Part shown: positions 34,773 to 47,056 of the stretch, piece by piece
How the letters are laid out: every line of letters starts with the position of its first letter
Numbering within the stretch: the stretch's first letter is position 1
DNA from: Bryum argenteum
Lineage: Eukaryota > Streptophyta > Bryopsida > Bryales > Bryaceae
DNA: 64,000 nucleotides
Direction: 5' to 3'
Assembly: GCA_037043015.1 (NCBI GenBank)
Contig: CM073327.1
Coordinates: forward strand, 5,004,727-5,068,726
Program-made: the position numbers and the translations under genes
The notes under the pieces: generated by a model
Seen by the model: only the letters and a program-made list of their open reading frames with translations
The model's database searches: none
Told to the model about the DNA's origin: nothing

Positions 34773-34779
34773 TTCGTGT

Positions 34780-35620
34780 ATTACATATATTCAAGATACA
34801 ACTATTTGTAAGTTCAAAGGACATTTTTTAAGTATATATATCAAGGTGACTAGATTAACTATTCTTCTATTTTCAATTATTGGTTACGTACTTCTAGCTA
34901 CATTTATACATACTTATAAATTATTTTCTGCACTTAAATACCCATCATTACAATATTGTAGTCACTTTAAAAATACAAAAAGTTGTATATGTATGTGAAA
35001 GATTCTTAGAACAAATACGACATATTTTACGTTCTCCACTAATCATGACGCATATTCACAAGGAGGAATACATAGTTGAAATTTGCAAGTACAAGAATAT
35101 GTAACCCAGGGAGGTAGAGAAGGCCATGGAACTGAGCATGCCTACAAAAGGCAGGGCATGATTTTTATTCTATTCAATTAAGCCTTCACCTGAACAGAAA
35201 CAAGGTTGTTGCCCGGCGAGTGACTTGCGACTTGCTCACGAATCAGGACATGAAAGAAGATAAAGAATTACAAACTTCTGATTGGTGCTTAAATCTAGAT
35301 CCGTCATCATTTTTATGACTTCTCTGTAGAGAGAAATTTGTGCAAGGCATTCACAATGGAGTTGGGGTTGCCTAGAAAGAACCGTTTGGATTATAAAAGA
35401 AATCCATGTAACATTATTTTTATAGTGTTGTTGGTTCTCGTTGCAGTCAACCATGTTGTCAGTCATGCCGCTCGACTGCTTCTCATTGGCACTCATTGGC
35501 ACTCATTGCCCTGAAAATAGCCCGGTAAGTGACGCGAGTCCTAATCTTAGAATAGTAACCATTACAAAGCATAACATAACTACCTACTAAAATAATATGA
35601 CAACCTACTAGAATAGCTAA
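34780..35620. other. Intergenic DNA, nothing recognised
   Basis: The open frame 35236-35502 (minus, 88 aa) has no recognised features. No element ends were found. Confidence 0.4.
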
Positions 35621-35624
35621 TAGC

Positions 35625-36077
35625 TTTGATTCCGTTAAAATGGCTACCGTATTCCATGTGTCATTTTGCCAAATCCCCTATGAGCCATTTTGCTCGCATT
35701 CTAAAACGTACCATTTTACAAGCATATTTTTGAATTGTAGTTTAGAAATATTTATGCCTGGAAAATGGCATGATTATAAATATCACACATATACTCTGTA
35801 ATATCAAGTGGTACCCCGTAATATCAAGTGATTCTGTAATATCACCAAAATTTCCATAATATGGCACATTTTTTATGGTTTTTGACCTTTGGACATAGTC
35901 AAAGGCTAGGCAATATTACCCAACGGCCCTTCAAAAACATTGTTGTTTTTGAAATGCAATTAGAAATATTTACCCTATCGTGTCAAAAGTGGACAAAAAA
36001 CAACGTTAAATTTTTCCTTTTAAGCACCCCAAAAAGCGTCATTTTACCGGACTAACGCCATTTTAACGGAATTGAGG
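35625..36077 (+). mobile_element. Long 'CCTCAATTCC' MITE family, copy 2
   Basis: About 453 bp, collinear with 33927-34372, right end CCATTTTAACGGAATTGAGG. The left end is slightly eroded (tttgattccgttaaaatgg). Confidence 0.75.
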
Positions 36078-36199
36078 ATTAATCATAGCTCCATCGATAA
36101 GCAACAACTTGAAATAACAACATAAAAAATATTGAAAATTCAACAATATCACTTCAAGAACTTTAACAATTCATGTTTACAAAAGGATTACAACTTAAT

Positions 36200-36749
36200 C
36201 TCCAATTCCATTAAGATGGCATTATTCCGGTAAAATAGCACACCTCAACTTTCTGAACTGCAATTCAAAAACCATGTGATATAATGGAATTTGAATGTAA
36301 TATTATGGAAAATGAGTGACAATGTATACAAAAGAGTGATATTATTAAAACATTGTGATGTAACAGAATACACCATTCCATGTGAGCAGATATGTAAGAT
36401 TTGGTGTAACAAGATGGCACATGACATAGTGCCATTTTCACTAGTAGAAAATGACAAAAAAGTGACGGCAGTAATGACTCGACCGACACAAAGTGTCAGT
36501 TTTAATTTGCTTCTAATAACGTCAAAATAAATTATGATATTTGTCACTTTTCCTTATTTTTTTTACTGATCTATTAGAGTGTGGTATGCTTATTACAACC
36601 AAAAAAAATTTAAGAAAAAGTGACAAATATCATAATTTATTTTGACGTTATTAAAAGCACAATTAAAACTCACACTTTGTATCATTCCGGTCAAGTCATT
36701 ACGGCCGTCACTTTTTTGCCATTTTCTACTAGTGTTTCCGGAAATTGAG
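36200..36749 (+). mobile_element. Short 'CCTCAATT' MITE interrupted by a CACTA MITE
   Basis: 36200-36438 and 36735-36749 together match 34524-34772 collinearly. The break falls in 'tgccattttaccg' of the intact copy. Confidence 0.8.
36439..36734. mobile_element. CACTA-type MITE, family 1, nested copy
   Basis: 296 bp with perfect ends CACTAGTAGAAAATG and CATTTTCTACTAGTG and a 3-bp duplication ttt on both sides. The interior is a long imperfect palindrome containing 'aagtgaca.at' and 'taacgtcaaaataaatta' in both arms. No coding capacity. Confidence 0.92.
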
Positions 36750-36759
36750 ATTTCGGCTT

Positions 36760-38026
36760 ACAAAAAGCGACGTGGCTAGTGTCGCCTGTTGTGCACAACC
36801 GCCACAAGCAATTCCAATTACAAAGAGTGTCGTTCAAGGCTATCACCGCATCATCGAGTGTGGTATCTAGTGCAATCCTAGGTCAAGCTCTTGGCTTCTC
36901 GGCTTGCTAGCTTGATGTCAGCAACAAACTTGTGCTCTTGAATGTAATTATGCAAGCGAGCGCTTCTCTGTAATTAAACACAAACACATCAGTGCTTATA
37001 AGAAAACCATTCGATGATGACAAAGTAACGGCCTTGTAAGGAGCATATTCCACAACATTCTAGAGTGTCCTTTCACGATGCATGTACAAAGGTGCTCTAA
37101 GTTGTTGATATACAAACAAGTATCTTACTTGAAAAGTGTCTTAAACTTTAAAACTACCGTATGTTCCTGTGGCTGGCGGAAGGATGTATTAGTTCATTAA
37201 GGCCTTCACCTACTGCCTTTTGGAGTACAGACTAAAACCAACTGCACTCAGAAAAAAAGGTATTCAAATGGGTTCTTATGGGCCTCCACATTACAAAGAT
37301 TCAACTTCTTCTGTCCTTCAAGCGCACTTCTCTTTTGCTCCAAACGAATCGTGTTGGGGACTTGGTTGATAAAACTATCGTGTTACAAAACTAGATCGCT
37401 AGAATTGTCCTCCAACACGCTTTTGTAATAGCAGATTCAAAATTTTTGATCACGATAAGGGCGCGGCAATTGGTGGTAGCAATGAAGACCACTCAAGCTC
37501 TGCAAGCTTCATGGCCTCTGTTGCTTACGAAGTATGTTGAGAAGATCTTCAGAGAAAAGGATTCGATGACAAAATTTCGGATGAGAGCTTGCTTTCACCA
37601 TTACTTTGCTTGCGGCATTATCGTAACGGATTTCTTACCTCTGACATAGCCACAAATATCTTCGAGGCTTAGGCTAATTGGCATAACTAAACATATCATA
37701 TGCCTTCAAAGAAGAACCACACAATGAACAATCTTGTACGCCTCATCGCTGCGTGTAACGTGATTCGTTCGCACTTATTTCTTACATACATCCTATTGCT
37801 ATGAATTAAGGCTATGTGCAGTAAAGCTGAAGCACGGATTCAACAACCCAACAACATAGAAAAGAGTGACAAATGCGCTCTAAGAGTGTAAGTTCTTATG
37901 TGTTTTTGACGAGAGATCACAACTTGGAGCCAAATAAACCTTAGGTGCGTGTGGTGTTAACGAAAAGTAACGATACCTTGATCTCGTTGATTAAGGATGA
38001 GCAACTAGATCCCTTCGTGGCCCCAT
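36760..38026 (-). pseudogene. Unit 1 of the 36.8-42.6 kb repeated gene-relic family
   Basis: Related to 40.98-41.59 kb ('gagtgtcgttcaaggc', 'gagtgtggtat', 'gcaagcgagcgctt', 'tttgcttgcggcattat.gt', 'ggatttcttacct'). The minus-strand frame is more broken here than in the other units. No complete gene can be drawn and I do not recognise the family. Confidence 0.35.
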
Positions 38027-38029
38027 CTA

Positions 38030-38321
38030 CACTAGTAGAAAATAACACTAAAAGTGACGTCCGTAATGACACAAAGTGTCAGTACTAATTGTGCTTTTAA
38101 TAACGTCAAAATAAATTATTATATTTGCTCATTTTTTTAGATTTTTCTTGGGTTGTAATAAGCATACCACACTCCAATAAATAATAGTAATAAAAGTAAG
38201 GAAAAGTGACAAATATAATAATTTGTTTTGACATTATTAAAAGCACAATTAAAATTAACACTTTGTGTCATTCCGGTCAAGTCATTACAGCCGTCACTTT
38301 TAGTGCCATTTTCTACTAGTG
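38030..38321. mobile_element. CACTA-type MITE, family 1, second copy
   Basis: 292 bp, ends CACTAGTAGAAAATAACACT and inverted equivalent, flanked by cta on both sides. The empty site is visible in the paralogous duplicate at about 41585-41592 ('catctaatgctt'). Confidence 0.93.
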
Positions 38322-38786
38322 CTAATGCTTATTCCTTTAAGACCACAATTTTAGATTAATTTCACCTCTATTTCCAATAAAAACATCTCATATATTTTAA
38401 ACTCATATTTAACTCCACTACTCTGAAATGTTGTACATTAACTTCAAAATAAAATTGTGGAAAGCTATAAATCAACTATTAACATTGTAGACTTCACAAG
38501 GGGCTTGGTATGAAATATACATTAAAATAATTTTTACAATAGTCTTGATTATTTATTATTAATTGGTAACATCAAATATGGAATAAACAATTGATCACAT
38601 TCATTGTCCTCCTACGATTATTTTTATCATACATTGGTTGATGTAAAAATAAAAAAAACTAACACCACAAGAAATCTATCTTGTGCCTCAAAGTTTTACA
38701 ATCCTCCTAATACTTGCAATCATTAACATTTAAGAGTTTTTGTCACTCAATTTGGTCTTTTGAAATGTGTTCAGTGCTTCAAACTT

Positions 38787-39130
38787 TAATCCCATTAAAA
38801 TGAGGTTATTTAATCTACCAATTTTCCGCATCCTAAAAAGTGCTATTTTTGGAGGCATATTTTGAACTGCAATTCAAATTTTCACATTTTTTAGTATCAC
38901 TTGTGTTCTCCGTAATAGCAACAAATTCTTGTAATATCACCAAAAAATTTATAATATCACATAATTTGATGGTTTTTGACCTTTGATAGCGGTCAAAGGT
39001 CAATAATCTCAAATTGCCATTGACAAATATTGTGTCATTTAAAGGTAAATATTTCTCAACGACCATTCAAAAACATTGTTGTTTCTAGAAGGTGACTTAG
39101 TAATATTTGACCGTTCATGTTAAAAATTGC
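38787..39130 (+). mobile_element. Long 'CCTCAATTCC' MITE family, copy 3 (3' truncated)
   Basis: Starts 'aatcccattaaaatgag' and follows the family interior through 'tggtttttgacctttg' but stops before the right end, where GC-rich DNA begins. Confidence 0.55.
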
Positions 39131-39139
39131 TAAAAGCCA

Positions 39140-39900
39140 ATGTCGGCTGCGATGGCGGTGCAATCGCGGCACGATCGTGCATCCGCTTTAAATCGACTGC
39201 AATGGGCGTCGGAGGATTGGGCGCCGAGGGACGTGCTGCGGGCTGGCGGAGTGGCGTAGTTGTTGCTCGCATGAATGGCTCCGGGTGCTCCCGGCCTGCG
39301 GAGTGTCGTAGTTATTTTTGGCGTGAATGGGTGGGATCGGGTTGGCTGGTGCCGCTTGATGCCGCTTTTCTGCTTCTTACGACCGCCACGAACAATTTGT
39401 ATTTTACGCCATCATCTTCCACACAAGTGAGCACGTCACAGATCGTACTGCAGGGCGTGAGCCCCGACTCTAGCGTAAGATCTGCGGTTGCTAACTCGAG
39501 GTGAGAAACGAACTCGTGCTTTTGAATGTACTTACGATTCAATGAAAGTGAGAGTGAGGTTGCATTCACTTTGACCACATAAAGTGAACACATATCAGTT
39601 TTCGTGTAGCAGATTTTCAGGGGAATATCTTACCTCAACTCGAGCACAAATGTCTTGGAACCTCGCGGTGCATGAGTGTACGGATTACATTCGATGTCCT
39701 CGGAAAAGAACCGCACAACGAAAGTTTGTACAAACCTCATTGCGATGATGAGGTAGTAGACATGAACTCCCCTCGCCTCTTTTGTGTCTATCGGCCATAG
39801 CTATGAATGAATGCAAAAGAGAGACTCCGCAACAGACGAGAAGAAGGAAAAAAGATGAGAAATGTGATGAAGTGTAAGCTTTTGTAACCTCATATGCGCA
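39140..39900 (-). pseudogene. Unit 2 of the repeated gene-relic family
   Basis: The minus-strand open frame 39312-39593 (93 aa) contains QKHEFVSHLELATADLTLES, shared with units 3 and 4. 39420-39900 is nearly identical to 40220-40740 apart from an internal gap. Unrecognised protein. Confidence 0.4.
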
Positions 39901-40199
39901 CGAGAAAAAATAAGCCAGCCCTCGTGATATTAGAGTTGATGGTTGGAGGATAAATAATTAATTTATTGCCCTTTCACCATAATAAATATTTGCAAACTCA
40001 TCTATTGAAGTGTGAATCAAAAGCGTGCATTTGCGCAAATGCACTTTCTGTTTTAGACTTTTCAAACATTCCGCATGTAAGTTTTTTGATTCCAAGCCAA
40101 TTATGTGAAATCATAAATAGTTTGTCATATAGCCAACTAGATTTGCAAAAATTTAGGAAAAGTGACAATTATAACAATCTCTTTTATTTTCGGTTTAAG

Positions 40200-40760
40200 C
40201 ACAATTCAACCAAGCACTCATTTCTCTGGTTGAGCCCCGAGTCCCCGACCGCAGCGTAAGATCTCCAGTTGCTAACTCGAGGTGAGAAACGAACTCGTGC
40301 TTTTGAATGTACTTAGACTAGCGAGAGCTTTGTTGCAATAAGGTACACAAACACAATAGTCGTGGTTTTGAGAAAATGATTCAATGAAAGTGAGAGTGAG
40401 GTTGCATTCACTTTGACCACATAAAGTGAACACATATCAGTTTTCGTGTAGCAGATTTTTGGGAAAAATATCTTACCTCGACTCGAGCACAAATGTCTTG
40501 GAACCTCGCGGTGCATGAGTGTACGGATTGCATTCGATGTCCTTGCAAAAGAACCGCACAACGAAAGTTTGTACACCAATCCTCACTAAAACTACAAACC
40601 TCATTGCGATGATGAGGTAGTAGAAATGAACTCCCCTCGCCTCTATTGTGTCTATCGGCGGTAGCTATGAATGAATGCAAAAGAGAGACTCCTGCAACAC
40701 ACGAGAAGAAGGAAAAAAATGAGAATGTTGTAGACAAATGCGCTGAAGTGTAAGCTTTTG
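40200..40760 (-). pseudogene. Unit 3 of the repeated gene-relic family
   Basis: Overlapping minus-strand open frames of 109 aa (40408-40737) and 88 aa (40313-40579), followed by the QKHEFVSHLELATG-coding stretch (about 40265-40310). They could be consecutive exons of one gene, but I cannot fix the splice sites. Unrecognised protein. Confidence 0.4.
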
Positions 40761-40764
40761 TAAC

Positions 40765-41600
40765 CTCAGCCCCGACCGTAGCGTAACATCTCCGGTTGCT
40801 AACTCGAGGTGAGAAACAAACTCGTGCTTTTGAATGTACTCAGAACGGCAAGCGCTTTGCTTCAATAAGGCACACAAACACAATAGTTGTGGTTTTCAGA
40901 AAACGTTAGTGGCGTCGCCGATCGGCTAGGGTTGGGCGTAGCTGGTGCCGCCTTGCTGTCGAATTCTTGCCGTGCACTGACACCCAAGAGCAATCCCCAA
41001 TTAAGAGAGTGTCGTTCAAGGCCATCCGCACGTAATTGAGCGTGGTATCCAATGCAAGCCCCGACCGCAGCGTAAGATCACGACTTGCTACCTCGATGTA
41101 ATTATACACGCGAGCGCTTGGTTGCAATAAGACGCAAACATAGCAATCGATGTTATTATCGATGACATAGTATCGGCTGAGAGATTTCTTTCACCATTAA
41201 TTTGCTTGCGGCATTATTGTGACGGATTTCTTACCTCAACTTGGCCACAAATGTCTTCGTTGCCTAAGCTGATTCGTAGTACTAAATATATCTTATGCCA
41301 TCAAAGAAGAACCATGCAAGAAATGCTCATCTCTACGTGAAGCGTCGGCGCCCCTTCCTTGCATATGTGTCATTGCCATGAATTGAGGCTATGTGCAATA
41401 AAACGCAAATTGAAGCACGGAATTGACAACCAACAATATAGAAAAGAGTGACATTCAAGACTACTTGAGCACCCAATCGCGGGGAGGAGCCAAATGGACG
41501 TTGGGTGCGTGTGGTGTCCACGAAAGGTAACGGTATCTTGGTCTCGTTGATTGGAGGATGAATAGCTCGATCCTTCCGTGACCTCATCTAATGCTTGTTC
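40765..41600 (-). pseudogene. Unit 4 of the repeated gene-relic family
   Basis: Minus-strand frames 40665-40883 (contains QKHEFVSHLELATGDVTLRS), 40906-41127 (VASRDLTLRSGLALDTT, then VRMALNDTL) and 41333-41587 (84 aa). The block 41190-41960 is the duplicate of 37580-38700 lacking the CACTA MITE. Confidence 0.4.
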
Positions 41601-42066
41601 ATTCAAGACTACATTTATTTTAGATTAATCTCTATTTCCACTTCTATTTCCAAAAGAAATATCTCATAATTTGAACTTAAAAACTAACTCTACCACTCTT
41701 AAAACGGTGTAAAATAACTTCAAGATGAAGTCAAAATGAAGCTCTGTATTGACAAATTAACTTTTTAGGCTTTACAAGGGGCTTAGTATGAAATACACAA
41801 TAGGATAATTTTTTGTTTATATAAGTCTTGATTATTCAATTGGTAACATCAAATATATAATAAAAAATTAATCACATTCATTCTTCTTCTAACATTATTT
41901 TTTATCATTCATTGGTTGATGTAAAGAAAAAACACTAATACCACAAGGAATCTTACTATCTTGTGCCTCAATGTTTTAAATTCCTCTTACTCGCCATGAT
42001 TGACATTCAAGAGGATTTTGTCAAACTATTTGATCCTCTAAAATATTTTGAGTGCTTCAACCTTAC

Positions 42067-42227
42067 ACTATAAGAAAACCCCGTTTTTTTTTATGTCTAA
42101 ATCTGATGTGATGTCTAAATCTAACGCTTTAACATCAAGGAAGTGGATGTTGGACATTTTAACATTCAAGACATCAAGTTAAACATCAAAGACATCAAGT
42201 TAGATATTTGAAATTATCTAAAGACAT
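42067..42227. mobile_element. Probable CACTA-type fragment, left end only
   Basis: Begins CACTATAAGAAAACCCC, a typical CACTA terminus, and interrupts the duplicated block relative to about 38780-38790. Interior repeats 'gacatcaagttaaacatc'-like words. No matching right end was found. Confidence 0.45.
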
Positions 42228-42672
42228 CATTTCCATTAAAATAACGTTATTCAATGTGCCACTTTCCGCATCCTAAAACGTGCTATTTTTGGAGGCATAT
42301 TTTGAACTGTAATTGAGAATTATTTATATCGATAAAATCCCATGTTTTTTATATCACTTGCGTCCTCCGTAATAGCCACTGAATCCTGATCCTGTAATAT
42401 CACCAAGATTAAAAATATTACACAATTTGATGGTTTTTGACCTTTGAAAGCAGTCAAAGATCAATAAATATAAATTGCCATTGACAAATATTTTGTCAAA
42501 AGGCAAATATTTCTTAAAGGTCGTTTAAAGATTTGTTGGTTCTAAAGGCCGCTTAGAAATATTTGCCCTTTGATGTCAAGAAATGACAAAAAACCAATCT
42601 TAATTTTTTAATTTTAAGCATGAGAAATCACGCCATTTCAATAAAATAACGTCATTTTATCGGGATTGAGTT
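42228..42672 (+). mobile_element. Long 'CCTCAATTCC' MITE family, copy 4
   Basis: Starts 'tttccattaaaataacg' and ends near 'gtcattttatcgggattgag'. The interior is collinear with the other copies ('tgatggtttttgacctttg'). Confidence 0.65.
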
Positions 42673-42977
42673 CTTTAAAATTACAATGCAAATTCTTCTC
42701 ATAAGTAATTGGCTCTCACATAATTATGCCGAGATTTCTTACTTTAGGGTGAGCAATTATTTAAATATCTCTGAGAACGTAAACATGGGCTTTAAAATTT
42801 TATCATTGAATGTTTTCTTTATTCTTCACCAGTCTTATCTCCTAAAGTTCTATTTCAAAAACCAGCTCAATTAATAACATTGACTCTTTCCAAATATAGG
42901 CCTCATACATCTGAATCTAAAGTATTCTTTTAAATCCAATTGTTTAACTTAACACAATTGTAATGTTTTTCCTTTAA

Positions 42978-43949
42978 CCCCTAAACGCCCAAGCCTATTT
43001 TTAGCAGAAAAGCACATTTCCATAGAAATTGTCATAGATGAAAATCAAAAGAAGCTATTAAGATCTCAACCGTACAAACTTGTAATAGACTTATCAAAGA
43101 TCATGTGGACCAAAATTTGAGTCATGAGGCCTTATAGATCGGGAGATCATAACATATTAATATTAAAAACAAACTGCAAAATTTCATCATTTTCACTTTG
43201 AGGTGGAAATGCTACCAATATACCTATTGCAATGAAAAAATCACCAACTAGTAAGATGTTCACCTTCATCTTAATAAGTCCTTCACCCAACAAGAATTTA
43301 TCAAAAAAATTTCTTGGCTCAAATAAAAGCCATGCAATGGTAAAAAGTACCGAACATTTTACAAAGGAAAAATAGTCCAAAACTAGACCCTTTGCATTCA
43401 ATTTCATGCCTTATCTTCAAAACGTCTTCGATCTTGTTAAGGTTTCTACCACTTAGACTAGACTCTAATTGGAGGCCATCCCAAAAAACTAAGTTGAAAT
43501 CCAACGGTCGATGAGGGAGATATAGCTCCTCAAATATCATCCATTTTCTCACTTTTTCTATTGACAAAACATCATTGCAAATCCAATAGCAAAATCATTT
43601 GGATCAAAAAACTTCTCACTACAAAGTTGTTAAGAATCACTTTAGATCATGACCATGAAAAAAAAAGTCATGAAAAACTATTTTTAATTTCACATAATTG
43701 GCTTGCAATGGTAATACATGCCCCATGCTTGGAAACCCAAAAACAAGAGCTGTCTTCACTAAAGTGCATTCCAATAATTCATACTTTATTGTATGCGCTT
43801 GAAAATTTTACAGCACAAAATAGACTCGATTTGGAACCTAACCCAAGTAATTTCATCCAAAACGGACCTCGGATGACGAAGATATGGCTCTTCAAAGTTT
43901 CTGATGTACATCCAAAATGTCGCTTTTCGACATCGTGGGCGTTTAAGGG
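42978..43949. mobile_element. TTAA-target element with CCC..GGG inverted ends (972 bp)
   Basis: Flanked by TTAA on both sides (42974-42977, 43950-43953). Ends CCCCTAAACGCCCA and TGGGCGTTTAAGGG are inverted repeats. TTAA plus CCC-starting ends is the piggyBac pattern. The interior has no transposase. Diverged interior fragments occur at about 145-280, 8636-8770, 55890-56270 and 58615-59290. Confidence 0.75.
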
Positions 43950-44437
43950 TTAAACCTTAAAGGAGTGTTTGACAGCTATCCAAATATCATGATATTTTAT
44001 TCAAAATCAACATATTAGCAAAATTACGATAATTGTGGGTGGCCATCCCTTTGGAAACCTTCCTTTTCATGATAGTAGATACCATGATATTTCCAAAATC
44101 AAGAACTTTCATGAGACTGTTGTCTCATTGATTGCCATTCCGTGCCCTTCGTCTTTGTCCTTCTCCGCTTTTTGCCTTAAGTTTCTTGTTGCGGCCTACC
44201 CTTGCCTGCCCTTACTCCCCACCATATCCACCCCTCCCACACATGCTCAAATTATATGTAATTAATACTACATAAAAATGTACTTAAATTTACTAAAAAT
44301 GAAAATTACTGAAAATTACTTAAAAATTGTTGAAAGTTTGTAATCAAAATTACCAGAACTGAAGGACTATTTACAATCTTTTTGAATGACAAAAACATAG
44401 CCTTGACCATCAAGAATTTGTCATTAATCGCATTAAA

Positions 44438-44850
44438 CCTCACTTTCGTTAAAGTGGCGGTATTACATAAGCCATTTTGCCAAGACCCTATGAGTCATTT
44501 TTCTCGCATTCTAAAACGTGCCATTTTACAAGCATATTTTTGAATTGTAGTTCAAAAGTATTTATGCAATTATGCCTGCAAAATGGCATGCTTATTAATA
44601 TCACACATGCACTCCGTACTATCAAGTGATTTCTGTAATATCACCAAAATTTCCATAATATCACACATTTTTATGGTTTTTGACCTTTGAACATAGTCAA
44701 AGGACAATATTTCTGGACGGCCGTTCAAAAACATTGTTGTTCTTGAAATGCGTTTAGAAATATTTACCCCTATCATGTCAAAACTCAACAAAAACCTACG
44801 TTATTTTATTCATTTTATGCACCCCAGAAAGGCCATTTTGCTCGAATTGA
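44438..44850 (+). mobile_element. Long 'CCTCAATTCC' MITE family, copy 5
   Basis: Left end CCTCACTTTCGTTAAAGTGG, interior as in 33927-34372, right end eroded ('ggccattttgctcgaattga'). Confidence 0.65.
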
Positions 44851-44879
44851 TGATATTAGGAAAACTTGTTTGTTATTAA

Positions 44880-45762
44880 CCCCTAACTCTCCTTGAAGCC
44901 CGAAATGGGTTTTTGCAGTTCCGGGCAGCCTAGATGAAGGCGTTAAAAGTAATATTTTTGCCTAAGAATTTTATCGGGTCCTCCTTATACTGCAAAGTGT
45001 ATGTGGTAAAATTTGCAAAGTCAAATTCCAATTTTTGAGTCTTCTAGGACGATCCTTGGGTTGCGAGCCGAGATGGGGCAGCTCAAAAAAGTAACATTTT
45101 TGAATTTTTTTTTTGGAAACATGATCATTACTAAATCACTACTCACATTTCAGAGTGACTCAAGTCAAAAAGTTTACCAATTTTACAAGGGCAGCCTTCA
45201 AAAAAAATTTGGGAGCTTGAAACCTCAAAACTGAAATTCTCTACCTCTTAGCACTCGTGGGGGTGTAAACCGATTTCTTTTCTTTTTTTGAAACTTCCAA
45301 CCGTAAGATCTTGTACCTGAGAATATGCTTGATTACTCTTCAAAAAATTGACCGTTGGATGTTTACCATTTGAGAGATCATAACATCCAAAGTTTGTCTC
45401 CCAAGTTTTTTTGGGTATTGCGAAGATTGGTTTTAAAATTTTTGGAGACTGCCCTTGTAAAATTGGTAAACTTTTTGACTTGAGTCACTCTGAAATGTGA
45501 GTAGTGATTTAGTAATGATCATGTTTCCAAAAAAAAATTCAAAAATGTTACTTTTTTGAGCTGCCCCATCTCGGCTCGCAACCCAAGGATCGTCCTAGAA
45601 GACTCAAAAATTGGAATTTGACTTTGCAAATTTTACCACATACACTTTGCAGTATAAGGAGGACCCGATAAAATTCTTAGGCAAAAATATTACTTTTAAC
45701 CCCTTCATCTAGGCTGCCCGGAATTGCAAAAACCCATTTCGGGCTTCAAGGAGAGTTAGGGG
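44880..45762. mobile_element. TTAA-flanked foldback element with 330-bp arms
   Basis: 44880-45210 and 45435-45762 are near-perfect reverse complements, separated by about 220 bp. Ends CCCCTAACTCTCCTTGAAGC and inverted equivalent abut TTAA on each side (44876-44879, 45763-45766). No long open frame spans it. Transcription would give a long double-stranded RNA stem. Confidence 0.92.
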
Positions 45763-45769
45763 TTAATAA

Positions 45770-46980
45770 AATGAATGATTTTTAATACTGCAATCTCATA
45801 TTTTCTTTGGATCCTATCACACCAATCCATATTGTATATGTAATACGAGATTGTATTTTAATTGAATCCATGAGTAAATTTCAATATCTGTGAAATCTTC
45901 AAAAACTTATTGTTTTATTAGTATACACTTGACATTGAAATTACAATAGAATCTTAGCCTATAGAAAAACTAGTGATAGAGTTTTCAACTTGCAGTGAAG
46001 TACTACTTTAACATATTAAATTTTTTAATCCCGTTCAATTCAAAGAGCTAATTCAAAATAAGAGCCATAGACGGAACATTATTACGGAACTACTTACATA
46101 TTTCCATGTGCACCTCTTGGATGACTTGACCTTATAATCTGATTTCAACTGTTCCTAGAAAAGAGAGGTGTTAAGGAGCCTTCGTGACAAAGTATAATAA
46201 AAGAATGTATCTAAACACACAAGACAACATTAAGAATTATCGATATTAGGTTTTTCTTCAAACTGTGTTCCATGGATTTCCATGAGCTTCCTTATGTACA
46301 CATTCAATTACTTTGAATTGGTTATGTAGAAAAGCGGACTCCGATGTATCCAACTTGTCACCTCCTCTTAAGTCAAGAAGCCCAAAGAGTTGGTTGGGTA
46401 GCCCTTGGTGCAACCTTTGAAGCCTTTTCTACACTTCTTACTTATTTTGATTTATACTTGTTATTCATACACCAAGTTTATTGATTAGTGCTTACAAAAA
46501 AATTAAACAAAATAAAACAAATTGGCAACCCCACCCAAAAATCGCCTCAAATTTTCAAACTAATCAATAACCAAGAGTATCTCCCAGAGCCTGGATGTTG
46601 ATTTGAAGTAATTGCAACCCACAAGGACTAATTCTAAACTTCAAGTCTCTAATTGAGATGATTTCGGATGAGTAGGCATACAAAGTGCATAATGAGTAGA
46701 GACACTCGTTGGGCATGGAATGAGTAAGAACACTTGTCGGAGATGCTTTCATTTGCATGGCACTTCACAAACTATCTGCATAGACACAAAGCACTCCGCT
46801 CACTCCAGTTGCACTTCAAAACTTCACAACATTTTGCACTTTGAAACATTTTCAAACCGTTCTAAAGCTTTTGCATGTCTTCGCTCATAGGTTAATTTGA
46901 TTTCTTATGCATGACACTTGAGATACTTAAGAAAAAAAGTGCTTAAAAGTCACCGAATGACGAGTGAGCATGTTATGATA
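45770..46980. other. AT-rich intergenic DNA, nothing recognised
   Basis: No open frame over about 65 aa and no element ends were found. Confidence 0.45.
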
Positions 46981-46984
46981 TTAA

Positions 46985-47056
46985 CCCTTAAACGTCCAAG
47001 CATGCCCCTCGGGCATGCTTTTTAATGTATTTTCAGAGGGGCTGGACGTTTAAGAG
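46985..47056. mobile_element. Minimal TTAA-flanked element (72 bp)
   Basis: TTAA on both sides (46981-46984, 47057-47060). Ends CCCTTAAACGTCCA and TGGACGTTTAAGAG are inverted repeats like those of 42978-43949. Next to the left end is a perfect palindrome AAGCATGCCCC / GGGCATGCTT. Confidence 0.7.
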
